Below the pieces are notes generated by a model. The model was not told the origin of the DNA and did no database searches. It saw only the letters and a program-made list of their open reading frames with translations. A stretch of 64,000 bases of DNA from Centrapalus pauciflorus (Eukaryota > Streptophyta > Magnoliopsida > Asterales > Asteraceae). Position numbers and translations under genes: made by a program. The stretch covers positions 1 through 64,000 of the forward strand of contig JAANYP010001768.1 of assembly GCA_020465985.1 (NCBI GenBank). The letters run 5' to 3'. Below are positions 34,411-45,415 of this stretch, piece after piece. Position 1 is the stretch's first letter. Every line of letters starts with the position of its first letter.

Positions 34411-35170
34411 AATGGAATTTTTATAAATCAAAGAAAGTATACTTTAGATCTTTGGAAAAAGTTTAAATTTGATCAAAGTTCTCCTATCAAAACCCCAATG
34501 GCAACCAATGTAAAGTTGCATGCAGATGCCAGTGGCAAAGCCGTTTCAGTAACAGCTTACAGAGGCATGATTCGGAGCTTGCTGTATTTAACTGCTAGTA
34601 GACTTGATATTATGTTTGCTACTTGTTTATGTGCTAGGTTCCAAGCTGATCCAAAAGAATCACATCTAGCTGCTGTGAAAAGAATCTTCAGATACCTTAA
34701 GGGTACACCAGGTTTGGGTCTTTGTCACAAAGACTCAAGCCTTGAACAAACAGGTTATTCAGATTCTGATTTTGCAGGATGCAGGCTAGACAGGAAAAGC
34801 ACAACAGGTGGATGTCAACTCCTTGGTGGTAAGTTGATAAGTTGGTGTAGCAAGAAGCAGAACTCAGTTTCTACTTCTACTGCTGAAGCTGAGTACATTG
34901 CTGCTGGAAGCTGCTGTGGGAAAACTCCTATTCTGTGTGACAATACAAGTGCCATAGCTATCTCCAAGAATCCAATGTTTCACTCCAGAACAAAGCATAT
35001 AGAGGTCAGACATCACTTCATCAGGGATCACATTCAGAAAGGTAATGTGGAGGTAAGTTTTATTTCCACAGATGAACAGCTTGCAGACATTTTCACCAAA
35101 CCTCTTGAAGAAAACAGATTTAATTACTGGTAAGCAAGCTGGGCATGTTCAACAAAAGTGACTAAGTGTC
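34411..35170 (+). pseudogene. pol: RNase H, element C
   Basis: SDSDFAGC, AEAEYIAAG and CDNTSAIAI acidic motifs, then KHIEVRHHFIRDH and the ADIFTKPLEE tail. Relative to element A, exactly 51 bp (17 codons) are missing after AGSCCG near 34918-34920, in frame. The frame ends at 35133, just short of the usual pol end. Confidence 0.9.
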
Positions 35171-35614
35171 CAAAATGCTCGAAGTCATTATATGTCTCAC
35201 ACTGCTCAAGTTTCGCAGAACAGCTTAGATAGAACAGGCTATGCATGTTCTATACTTAGCCGTTTTCTGCAAAACTTGAACAGCTTGAGCATATAAAAGG
35301 TTTGACAATAACAACTTATATGTCAAGCCTGCTCTGATGATCAAACCTCCACCCTGCTCACTCTTTCAATCTGTCATACAAGACATTGTCTTGTAACCTG
35401 ATCAGCTATTGAACACAACCTGTTCTTACATAGCTGAACAGGTTGAAGGAACAACCTGAAGAGTGAACAGCTTGTGATGACCCTGCTCATCACAGGTTTG
35501 ACCATCAGGTTAGACCATCAGTTTTAATTACCTTTCTTCACAATTAAGTTACTTAATTTTTGTTTTTATTTAACTTAATTACTGCGGATAATGTGTGCTT
35601 ACGTGTGTTAGTGA
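35171..35614 (+). other. Non-coding pol-ORF3 linker of element C
   Basis: No ORF. Dense in aagctgtt/aacagctt and cctgttc words, e.g. 35215-35290 and 35395-35480, as in the element A linker. Confidence 0.65.
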
Positions 35615-35622
35615 ATAAAAAG

Positions 35623-36156
35623 TAGGGGTGTTCAAAACCGGATATCCGAATTTCGAATATCCGAAATTTTGGATAGTGAATTTTGTTATCCGAATCCGAA
35701 TATCCGAAAATTCATATTTTTTTAATTTTTTTAAAATTTAAATCAAATATTTAAATATCTAAAATACAAATTCATATATCCAAATAGATATTAAAAATAA
35801 ATATATCACAAACTAAATGTATCCGGAATTATTTTACTCAAAACGACTAAAAAATATAAAAAAAACTAAAATTTATAATAATATTAGTTAACAAATCTAT
35901 AATACTAAGATAAAACTTAAAAATATACATTAAAATAATAATAAACACTCAATATTATGTAAATAATGAATACTAAATATATAAAAAAATTTCAAAAAAA
36001 ATAAATTTTTTGGATTTTCGGATATCGGATTATCCGAATATCCGAAAATCTGGAATTTCACTATCCGAATCCGAATCCGGAATTTCGGATAGTTTCGGAT
36101 CGGATTTTCGGATTAATGTTTCGGATGCTCGGATTCGGATTTTTTTAACACCCCTA
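35623..36156. mobile_element. hAT-type MITE inside element C
   Basis: Inverted ends TAGGGGTGTT ... AACACCCCTA, flanked by the 8-mer ataaaaag (35615-35622, 36157-36164). An 8-bp duplication and TAGGG-type ends fit the hAT superfamily. The interior is built of repeated atccgaa/ttcggat words near both ends. Element A lacks it at the matching site. No ORF. Confidence 0.85.
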
Positions 36157-36262
36157 ATAAAAAGGGCTCAAGTGGTCTGACAACCGTTCCGTTTTCCATT
36201 AATGAACATTTCAAATCAACCGCCCAAATGTTTCTCTCTCATACACACTCACATTCAAATCC

Positions 36263-36270
36263 TATAAATA
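36263..36270 (+). promoter_or_regulatory. TATA-like box upstream of ORF3, element C
   Basis: TATAAATA followed by a CT-rich leader, 107 nt before the ORF3 start equivalent. Matches element A (109 nt). Confidence 0.5.
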
Positions 36271-36376
36271 CCCCTTACTGTTTCATCTTCGTCTTCCTCA
36301 CTACTTCCATAACTTCCAAAGAACCCTAGAACTCGACTAAGTGTCCTGTGCTTCTACTACTTTCACTACTTCCCAA

Positions 36377-38434
36377 ATAGCTCACCGACCCAACCCCTTT
36401 CTACCAGTATTTGTTGGTGCTGATGTTCAAAAACATTCATCTGTCACCACAATGCTAACCCTGAAACATACCAACTACCTTGCAAACCTAACCTTCCCCA
36501 AAAACTATGTGGGGAAAGGCTACGAGGAAATGGTGGAGTTTCTGAAAATTCATCCTCTGAACTATGCCATGACTGCCACTCTTGGTATCCTGTACCAGGA
36601 GCTGGTATATGAGTTCTGGTACACCTGTGCCTACAACCCAGATACCAAAGTCATCAGGGGCACAAAACTCAATGGGACTCAGACCATTGAGATCACCACT
36701 CGTCTGATCAGGGAAGCTCTTCGTCTCCCTGTGGCTGAAACTTATGATCAGCCACAGCCTGAAGATGAACAGATGAAGAATCTGCTGCACTTCTGTGGTG
36801 TAGCAGAACCCAAAGTTGGAGCTACGCTGTTTAGGAAGGATTTGTCTTCAACCTACAATTTCTTATTTGCCTCTGTGGTGATGTGCTTCAGCAGTAAGGT
36901 TGGCTCTTTTGACCAACTAAGCCGTGATGAGATTCCTATAGTCCTACAGCTTGTGGATGGGACTACAATCAACATGGCCAGATGGATTTTCATGAATTTG
37001 AGAAATCTGGTGCAGCAGGAGACACGTCCAGCTGCTCTTCGTTATCCCAGATTTTTGAGCCTCATCTTCATGCACGTTTGTGGTGAGCATCTGTATAACT
37101 CATAGCCTTTACATCGTACTGCTGCATTTCCTTTTATATGAAATAGAGTTTTCTACACTCCGGTTCTCCTAAATGAGCCTCCTCTATCTACTCCAATGAG
37201 GAGGCTGCTAGGATTGGTGGTAGGACCCTCTGCTGTGAGGGTGGATCCAGAAGCTGCTCCCAAAGCAAAATCCAAATCCAGGGTCAAGTTTGTTAAGAGG
37301 ACCCTGGAAACCACTGAAGTTGGGCCTGCCACAAGAAGGCCAAAACAGCCAAGTCTAAGTCTGCACCCTCAGCCTCTGTGGCTGAGGGGGAGCAGGCTTC
37401 TCACCTTGGTTCATTTGTTGAACCTGAAGCCTCTGTGGCTGGTGCCTCTATGGCACCTGAGACTATGGAACAGGCCAACCCACCTGTTTCTGACCCAGTC
37501 TCCAAACCAGTCCAATCAGAACCTCTCATCACTTCCCCACAATCACCCACCTCATCTCTCAGATCATTCCAACGAAAATCCCTTGCCAAAAAGAAACCAA
37601 CAGCCAAAACAGCCCAGACCAGCCCCTCTGTTCCCTCTCAACAGGGTTCAGTTGAAAAAGAAGCGCACCCTGCTGCCTCTCCTATTTTTAGAGAAGGTTC
37701 AGCACATTTGGAGCCTGCTTCACTCCAAAAAGAGTCCACCCAAAGTCAGCCTAGACCCTCTGGTTCCTCCCAACAGGAGCCAGTTGTACATATGGAGACA
37801 GCGACATCAACTATTCCAGCCTCCCAACAGGCTAAGAATATTGAAAGACAGGATTTCTCTCCACTCCATACTGAGTCCACACCCTGAGTCTGCACGAGGT
37901 GCCCACACTGCTGGATTAAACCATCCAGTAGCTCAGCCTCCAATCTCTGTTCCTCATGATACATCTGTTGTACACTCAACAGTTGTTGAAGGACCAACAA
38001 CCCAACCTGATGAACCACAGGGAATAGAACATCCCTTTGGTGAGGCTGCCCCTCATATGCAAACTCCATCAGTAGGTTTCACCACTGCTGATGTTGAAAT
38101 GCAAATACCATCTCCCAATGATGAGGTACCTTTAAACCAAGGTGCTGCAGAGGGAACATCCCCTGGCCTTAATGAAGGTGCTGCAACACAAGCAGCATCT
38201 GAAAGGCTACCAACCTCTACCCCCTCTCCTGATGATGCAGCTACAGCCACTGCTGAAGGACCTATTGACCCCTCCAAGCTGGGCCACATCACTTTTGCCC
38301 AGGCTACGGAGCTTCTCTAAAAAGTACCTTCTCCTTCTCCATCACATCCCCAAATACCAGCCTCATCATCTTCATCACCCTCCACACAATCCAAACAGTC
38401 AGCCCATACACCTCCATCCCCTAAAGATCTGCCT
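36377..38434 (+). pseudogene. ORF3 N-terminal half, element C
   Basis: Aligns with element A ORF3. The codon matching A's ATG is ATA (36377-36379), so the start is lost. Globular domain with VYEFWYT, then stops at 37103-37105 and about 37139, a frameshifted insertion-like Pro/Ser/Gln-rich stretch (37378-37887) and a return to frame, with TAA at 38318-38320. The 37380-37900 stretch is absent from A. Confidence 0.85.
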
Positions 38435-40540
38435 TTGAAGGATCAGCTTTCCTTGCTGACCAACAAAGTTGGCTCTTTAGAAACTTCCATGTCTTCTCTA
38501 CCCTCTCTTATTTCAGACTCTGTGTCTGAACAGCTCAAGGGATTCTTTGATGTGTGCAAGAACTCCTTTCCATCCACTCCTCAAACTGACACCTCCTCAC
38601 AGCTGCTTGCACTTACTGCACAGCTGCAAAATATCTCTACTTCCCTCTCCTCGATTCTTTCACACCAACAGGACTCTGTGTCCTCTATGACAGCAATCTC
38701 CCAATAGCTGTCCACTCTCCTAACCACTTGTAATTCTACCCTTCCTGATACACTGGCCAGCCTGAACACCCTAATAGTCTCTCTATCAAATTCTGTGTCA
38801 GCAAACCTTGCTGATGTGCAGGATTCTCTTGAGTTACATCTTGCGCAGCTTCAAAGTCTGCTATTCACAGCTTCTGATAGAGAAAATATTCTTAAGCTGA
38901 CTTCTATTGCTGATTCCCAATCATCCTCTCTTCAAACCTATCTTTCCCAACTTGCAGAGGTGAAGGACAACCTGGCTTTCTTAGTGCATAGCCTGGTTGG
39001 TCCCAAACCTAGTGCCAAAACTGCTGGCAAGCCTGCTGAATTTGTTTCTTCAGGAAGACCAGTTGTTGAAGGTGCTGGTCCATCTCCTTCAAAGGGGGAG
39101 AAGTTGTCTGCCTCGAAGACTAAGTCTAAGGGGGAGAAAACTTCTTCTCCTAAGGAGAAATCAACATCTACTGGTCAAACAGCAGGTGCATTAGTAATAG
39201 GTACAGGTCCAGTTGAAGGTGTCTCTCATCAACCTGAAGCTGCCCAGCCTACTCAGGCTGGATCTCCAAACCTTACACAATCTAAGGGGGAGGAATTCAT
39301 TCCTGAGGACATGCCAAGAAGCAGAAGGAGGCATCTAATTCTGGAGGAAGAAGAAGAAGAATAGGAGGATATTCCTGAAGCTGTTACCACTACAACAGCT
39401 AAAGGAAAAGAAAAAGCAGTTGTTGATCCTGATCGCCAAAAAGCAGCAGAGCTAAAGTTTGACAAAGCCAGGGCTAAAGAAATGGGCGTTCCTATTGAAA
39501 AATACTATGAACTCAGAGATGAACAGCTCAAAGCCCTGGAAATACTGAGAAAAGAAGAAGCCTCTGCCAAAGCTGCCATATCTCTTGCATTCAAAGAGGC
39601 AAGCAAAACCAAAATGCCTTCTTTGGATGTTCAAAGAAAAATGCTTGAAGCTGCTAAAGAATCAGCTGGTGAAAAGGAAGGTGTACAGGAAAAGGGTGCT
39701 CTGGTCTCTGTGACCAAACCCAAGCAAGCATCCTGTGCAAGGGCCCAGTTCCACTTTGACAACTTGGCAAAGAAAAAGTTCCATGATGTTGCTGATAGAA
39801 GGCTAGCCAAGGAAGCAATTGTCAAAGCTGTCCCCACATCAAGAAAAGGCAAACAGTGGAAACTACAAATAACCAGAATGGGTGCAACAGGCCCAGAACT
39901 GGAGACTTATGACTACACTGATGTTGCACAAATGGGGTACAGGGAATGGGTTGAGCTGGCAGTTGCCTCGAGCCAGTCTAAGTCTGAAACGGCTAAGACT
40001 ATCAGGGCATATGTTAAGAAGCTGATGGAGAGAGTGAAAGATCTTGGCCTGATCTCAAAAGAAGTAAGTGAGGGTGTCTCTGTGACTTACCCCAAGATAA
40101 AGGCCAAGAGGACCAGAAAGGATTCTGAGCTGGAGGAACTCCTCATCTTGATTGAACAAGGTGATTATGCTGTTGAAATCAAAGGAGTTGACTACAGCCT
40201 GCCTAGAGGAGTAGAGTTTGAAGAAGGCAAAGTGATTGAAGAACCTGAGTTGGGGGCATTTTTTGTAGATCCACTAACACAGAAGAAGTGCTTTCAAAGA
40301 GCATCAAATCTATACAAGGTGGATCTGAAACAGATTGCAGCCTTCAGACTTGCAAACCCTTTCTGGCAATCCAGCAAGTGGAGAGCAGCCATCTGGGACC
40401 AGCTCAGAGGCTTTTATGAGAGAGGAGAGCTTCAAGATCCCAAATTTATGTTTCTCAGAGTTAAAATTCAAGATCTGGAGGAAACAAGGGACGAACTTGA
40501 AAAAATGTTTGAAGAAGGACTGCCACCACCAATGCAGTGA
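38435..40540 (+). pseudogene. ORF3 C-terminal half, element C
   Basis: Same frame as the N-terminal half. A Leu/Ser-rich helical segment (38435-38707, stop TAG) continues past 38795 into KGEK/Ser/Lys-rich low complexity, a Glu run (stop TAG 39362-39364), and a 352-codon open C-terminal domain (39482-40540; MPSLDVQRKMLEAAKES, QWKLQITRMGATG, FRLANPFWQSSKWRAAIWDQL). Ends PPPMQ-TGA. The C-terminal domain is the best preserved part, also seen in A. Function unknown. Confidence 0.85.
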
Positions 40541-40894
40541 AGTCCACCTACTATCTGAGTAGGTGAAGAATGGAAGCTGTCCATCTGTTGGACAGGCTTG
40601 CCATTACCTGCTCCCAACATCAACAGTCCAAATTGTTGAACTCTTTTGTACATTAGTTGTACTCAGTTGCATCAATTGTAACTTTTCTTATTTACATTAG
40701 TTGTAATATACACTAGTACATTAGTTGTACTTTTGTAAAAACATGTGTTGTTTATGTAATCAAAATCAGTATATATAAACTGATCTTTTACTTTACTTAA
40801 ATGTTGTAATTTCATTTAAGCAAAATGTATTGTAAAATGTATAGTGATTATTGATTAAATCAGCTCAGACTGATTATTGCAAATAGGGGGAGAT
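40541..40894 (+). other. 3' non-coding region and polypurine tract, element C
   Basis: About 340 bp without an ORF, containing repeats of the word acattagttgtac (40650-40735), then aatagggggagat at 40882-40894 directly before the 3' LTR. Confidence 0.8.
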
Positions 40895-41978
40895 TGTTAG
40901 GCACAAAAAGGCCTCAGTCAAACCTGTTATACATATTAGGGGGAGATTCTTAATCAAACCTGTTTGATGCACTTGAAGGTATAATTTAAGGCCTGTTCAT
41001 GCCTTATTGAAACCTGAAAAGTGATTTGCAATATCAGCCCAAAGCTTTTTACCATGTTGCATTCTTTGCAACAAAGGCAGTTTGTCCAAGCTGTTTTGTC
41101 TGCTGAACAGGCTGCACATAAACTGTCTACGCTGCTCTATTCTGTTGAGCAGCTTGGACAGTTTACAAGTGTTCTGTTCTTTGTGAACAGGCTAAACACT
41201 TTATGGAATATGTTTCCAAGTTCTCATGTATTGTTTTTTGCTACAAAATCAGTTTACAAGTCGAAGACAAAGTGGAAAACAAAACTGCACAGCCTGCCTA
41301 CGCTGTTCTGTTACATGAAGACAAACGGATATCTGAAAAGGGTGACAGACCTTTTCTTATATCAAAATGGCCTTACCAAAAGAAGAAAGATGCAAAGTTG
41401 ACATTCCTCTTTCGGTTAAAGCCTTATGCAACAGTGACATTAAGAAAAAGACAAAGATTCTGCCATGTGAAGACAAATCTACTTTATCAGAACGTACAGA
41501 AAGATGTCTTGTCTTTTTGGAAAGACTTTCCACTATCTCATCTGTCCAATGAAGAAGCTTCACTGAGATTCTCCTTTTGAGTATAAAAGGAATCTTCTAA
41601 GGATTTTGAGATATCAAGAGTGTGAAATCAGATCGTGGTGTGTTTTTCATGCATGCAAGTCTGCTTGAATATAAAAGTACGTGTGTCTAAGCTATTCTTA
41701 TTCAAGCTGTCCATCTGAGTCTTGTAAAATCAGTGAGTGCATCTAAGTGAGTGTAGTCATTGTATCTAGTCTGAGTGTGTCTTAGATTAGTTGAACTACT
41801 GTTGTATCTGTCATCTCAGCTTGAACCTTTCCGCAGTTCAGGCTTGTTTGTAATCAACACTTGTTAATAATATACACAAACATTGAGAAAAGATTGTTAA
41901 GTTTTTAAATAACTGTAATCACCCCCCCTCCCTCTACAGCTTAGAACTATACACTTGGGAAACCTTTTGGTACCTACA
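40895..41978 (+). repeat. 3' LTR of element C
   Basis: 1,084 bp, TGTTAGGCAC to ACCTACA, TATAAAAG at 41582-41589. The C run is only 7 long and one palindrome copy is missing compared with the 5' LTR. Followed by cgggc. Confidence 0.95.
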
Positions 41979-41983
41979 CGGGC

Positions 41984-44671
41984 CTGCTTGTACATATGAA
42001 TGGAGTTGATCTTTTTGATTTTTAATTTAGACTAGTACTCCGGTCTTCTTTTATCTCTCAGCATCATTTGGTTATATTCGGCATGTTCGGCCCTTGATGC
42101 ATCACTGAGAACCATTAGCAAGCGTCTGCTATAAGAACCTGGATTCTTTCTAAACACCATTTTAAACCTTTCTTCAAGATAAAGGAATTGAAATTCTTCA
42201 GCTGGTAAGTTCATCAGAAAATCCTTCAACCTCTGAACTGGAGATTCCTCTAACTCGGCAGGCGGTGCCTCTAGCAATTTGTAGATACGACCCCGATGGT
42301 CATTTCTTAAAGCTTCCTTTTCTTCCTCTGTCAGATTTTGAACTTTTCCCTTAGAATACTAATCAACCCATTCTAGATCATTAATGTCATGCATCAAAGT
42401 TACATCAGGCCTTGTATTAAAGCAATCTACAGTCCTTTGGCCTAATGACTCAGGAAGTTGGGTTTGGACTTGTGGGATTTGTTGGACTGTTGGGGTTTCC
42501 ATTTGAGTAGGGGTGGGAGCTTTTATTGAATATAGTATTTCTTGTTGTGGTATGTGGGTAGGAGAATCCAGGAAGTCAAATGAAGATGAAGATTTTTGGG
42601 GTGACTCTGGCTCTGGTTTAGGTGAAATAAACGGATAGTCTTGATCGATATCAGTGTCTGAGCCCGACACTAATATGATCTCAACTTTATCAGATGGAGG
42701 CTCGTATACAACCATGGTCAATTGTAGCTCTTCTTCTGTCAACCCACCAGGACTCCCTGAACCTCCTTCCCCAACTTGTTCCGCTTCCACTCCCCCTAAA
42801 CTTAGCATCTCCCCATCACGCTGAATCCTTGGGCATTTCTCCCCCTCAGGATGATCCGAATCATCCTGATAATCATGTTTTCTCTTTTGGGATTCAGCCT
42901 GAGGTCTGCATTGTAACTCAATAATGGCTGATTCCAGGCGATCAATTCTGTCGTTAAACTGCTCTTGTACTTGAAGCATGAGCCTTTTTAGGCCATGTAC
43001 CTTATAAGAGAGTTCGACAATTCGTGCTTGGACTGATGGGGTTCTTGGTGGAAACTCCTGAGTTGCAACGCCCTTACCCTTCAGAAATGAGAAAAGCGCG
43101 GTATATTGTTCCTTGGAAGCGGCCTTAAGCGCGTCCAGGTCAGCCCGGGAAACGAAACTGGCAGCACATAGAGATATCGTTAGCATCTCGAGAGTGATCC
43201 CGGGATGGTTTGAAGTTGAGGGCATTTGTGTCTCAACATCAGGACTTCCTTCCATCCTTTCTACATCCCCTTTTGGGAGTGCAGATACGGAATTTGTTGG
43301 AGCCTCCACAGGGGCTGCTCTGTCATGGGTGGACGCCACGGAGGCGTCGTGCATAGTGTTATGGGGTGCGATGTGAGCTGTGGTCAAAGGAGGGTCGGTC
43401 ACTGGGGGCGGCGAGTGACCTATTTCAACATCACCTCTCTCCGAGTGAGAGGGTGATGGTGTATGAGCAATTTCCTCGTGCAATGAAACAGTTTCCCTTA
43501 GAGGGGAAACTAAGTGGATGGTGAGGGCTTCTTCGGCCACTGGAATAGTGGCCTTTTGCTGGCTTGTCCAGCTTATAGGGCTTTGGGCTCCCTCTGAGAT
43601 TGTTCTCTCTGTCCTCATTAGGTCAGAGACGGTTCTTTCAAAAGCTACCGTCTCTGCCTGCTCACCGATGACTCCCTCCCTCTCTATAGAAACCTCCCTC
43701 TCTATAGAAACCTCCCTCTCTCAAGAACCAAATATGTTGTGAATAGCAGCCTCCACTCCCTCATCCTCACTCATATGAGCCTCACCTTCGGATTGGTTAG
43801 ACCATGTCGGTGCAGACAGAGCCTCATCCGGATACACGACCTGAAAATATTCCATTACCCTTTCTTCATTTTGGTCCGCCAGATATAGCAATGATAGAGG
43901 AATGTCCATGACCGAGACAATGGTAGAGTCTGTTGGGATTTTTACTCGTTGAAGTGCAGCAGTTTTGTAAACATCAGCCTCTGGACGTTCAAGTATACCT
44001 TCATCTTTATCCATTGTGTATTGTATGAATAGCAGTAGGAAACGTTGAAAGGGAATGAATTTCCTTTCTCTTTTTGTGCCTCTTTCTTGAACATCTCCTT
44101 TTAGTTCCTCAAAAGTGTATGCCGCGTAGACAAAATGGCGATTGTATGCAAAGGGAACAAACATGGCAAGCACTTGGATGGAGGCCGAGTCATGACCGAA
44201 GTGTTTACCGGTAAATCATTTGTTTATAACATCGAAAAAGACCCGCCAGTGAGACTAGAGTTGCTTGGTCCTGAATTCCGATGGCTTTGTAAGGTTGCCA
44301 TCATAGCCAATAGCTACAATCTCTTGAAGGGTTTGGGCTGGTGATGGAATGGGGGCAAAAGCGTATTTGGTGACTGAGTAGTTTTCTGTGGCTAGGCGGA
44401 GAATATGGCGGATGGCTTGAAGGGTGAGCTTGATGGAAACGGAGTCTATGATGGTGGTGAAATGAGGTTCTGCCTCATTGATGAAGGTAAGGTTGTGCCA
44501 GAATTATTGCAGATAAATTATAGGAACGGAGATAGCGGTGGTTAGGGCATAGAAGATAAGGTGGCCTTTGAGGATATCAAAAGTGATATCATCGGCTTCA
44601 TGGCGAATATAAAAAGGTCAAGCTGCCAGTTGTGGGGGGCAAAATCGGTGAATTGGGTGGATGGGAGAAGA
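41984..44671 (-). pseudogene. ORF3 central part, element E
   Basis: Reading leftwards from the D insertion: a damaged N-terminal globular domain (44660-44180) with an ALTT...FWHNLTF segment and several stops, then a mostly open frame 44173-42032. That frame has KFIPFQRFLLLFIQY, an acidic/Pro/Ser-rich linker, a helical segment with VHGLKRLMLQVQEQFNDRI, and a Glu/Pro-rich end. Stops at 43721-43723 and 42359-42361. It is cut at 41984 by element C; the C-terminus is at 26844-26328. Confidence 0.82.
43672..43724 (-). repeat. 18-bp tandem repeat in element E ORF3
   Basis: About three copies of an 18-bp unit (ctccctctctatagaaac), encoding a repeated EVSIER hexapeptide in the ORF3 frame. One copy contains the stop. 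Confidence 0.85.
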
Positions 44672-45323
44672 TGTCAAGATCAAAATCACCACCTAAGAAT
44701 AACTGGTTTGAATAAATCAGAGTGAAAACCAATAACCTTGTATTGAATCAAAGTCCAATTAAGAAGTTTGCGGAATAACACTTAATTGTTTTAAGAAAAA
44801 CTTTCAGAATAAATAACACATTAATATAATCAAAAATCAAATCTTTTATATTGCTAAACTCACTGATTACAATCACCTCTAATCTATTTGATTAAACGAA
44901 GAACACAGACTGTTCTTTGGGTTTTACAACCTTAGAGGCTTGAGAAACTTAATCAAAAAGCAATTACAATTGAAACACACGATTACAAAATTTGCATGTA
45001 CAAACTTACAATAGAAAAACCTATTCTATCTATATATATATAGCCTTCTGATTTGTTTCCTTGAGGAACTCTGATTTCTCTGGTAGTAGATATGCTTGAA
45101 TCTTCAAATATAAATCACTTCCTGAATTTCAGCACTTTCTGTTGTTAAATAGTTGAGCAGCTTGAACTTTTAACTCTGGCAGCTTGAACTTTGAACTAGC
45201 AGCTCGAGCTTACTCAACTAACAGCTTGAACTTTGTAATTACACAGAAAAACTACTAACAGTCTGAGAAATCTAACTAACAGCTTGACATACTTAGAATA
45301 TTTCTCAACAATCTCCCCCTAAC
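44672..45323 (-). repeat. 3' LTR and polypurine tract of element D
   Basis: LTR 44672-45310, PPT (GTTAGGGGGAGAT on minus) 45311-45323. A TATATATATATA lies at 45031-45042. At 45158-45290 (plus strand) the word agcttgaac-like recurs about every 21 nt. Confidence 0.94.
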
Positions 45324-45415
45324 TTAAATTCTTTACACAAGACTTTAAGTTTCTATACAAATAATGAAATAAAACAAAGTAAAACTCTTATTTACAAACT
45401 AAGGCATCCAAAAAC

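Larger units (their letters stand above)
26850..41978 (+). mobile_element. Element C: complete Sire-type element, same family as A, with two internal insertions
   Basis: Flanked by cgggc (26845-26849 and 41979-41983). LTRs are 1,113 and 1,084 bp. The 15.1-kb length includes a solo LTR (32530-33643) and a hAT-like MITE (35623-36156). It is inserted in ORF3 of element E. Stops occur in gag, PR, INT, RT and ORF3. Confidence 0.96.

Noticed and set aside
36341..36376. GTG start for ORF3 of element C
   Set aside because: Comparison with element A places the start at the codon now reading ATA (36377); the upstream extension is an alternative-start artefact.
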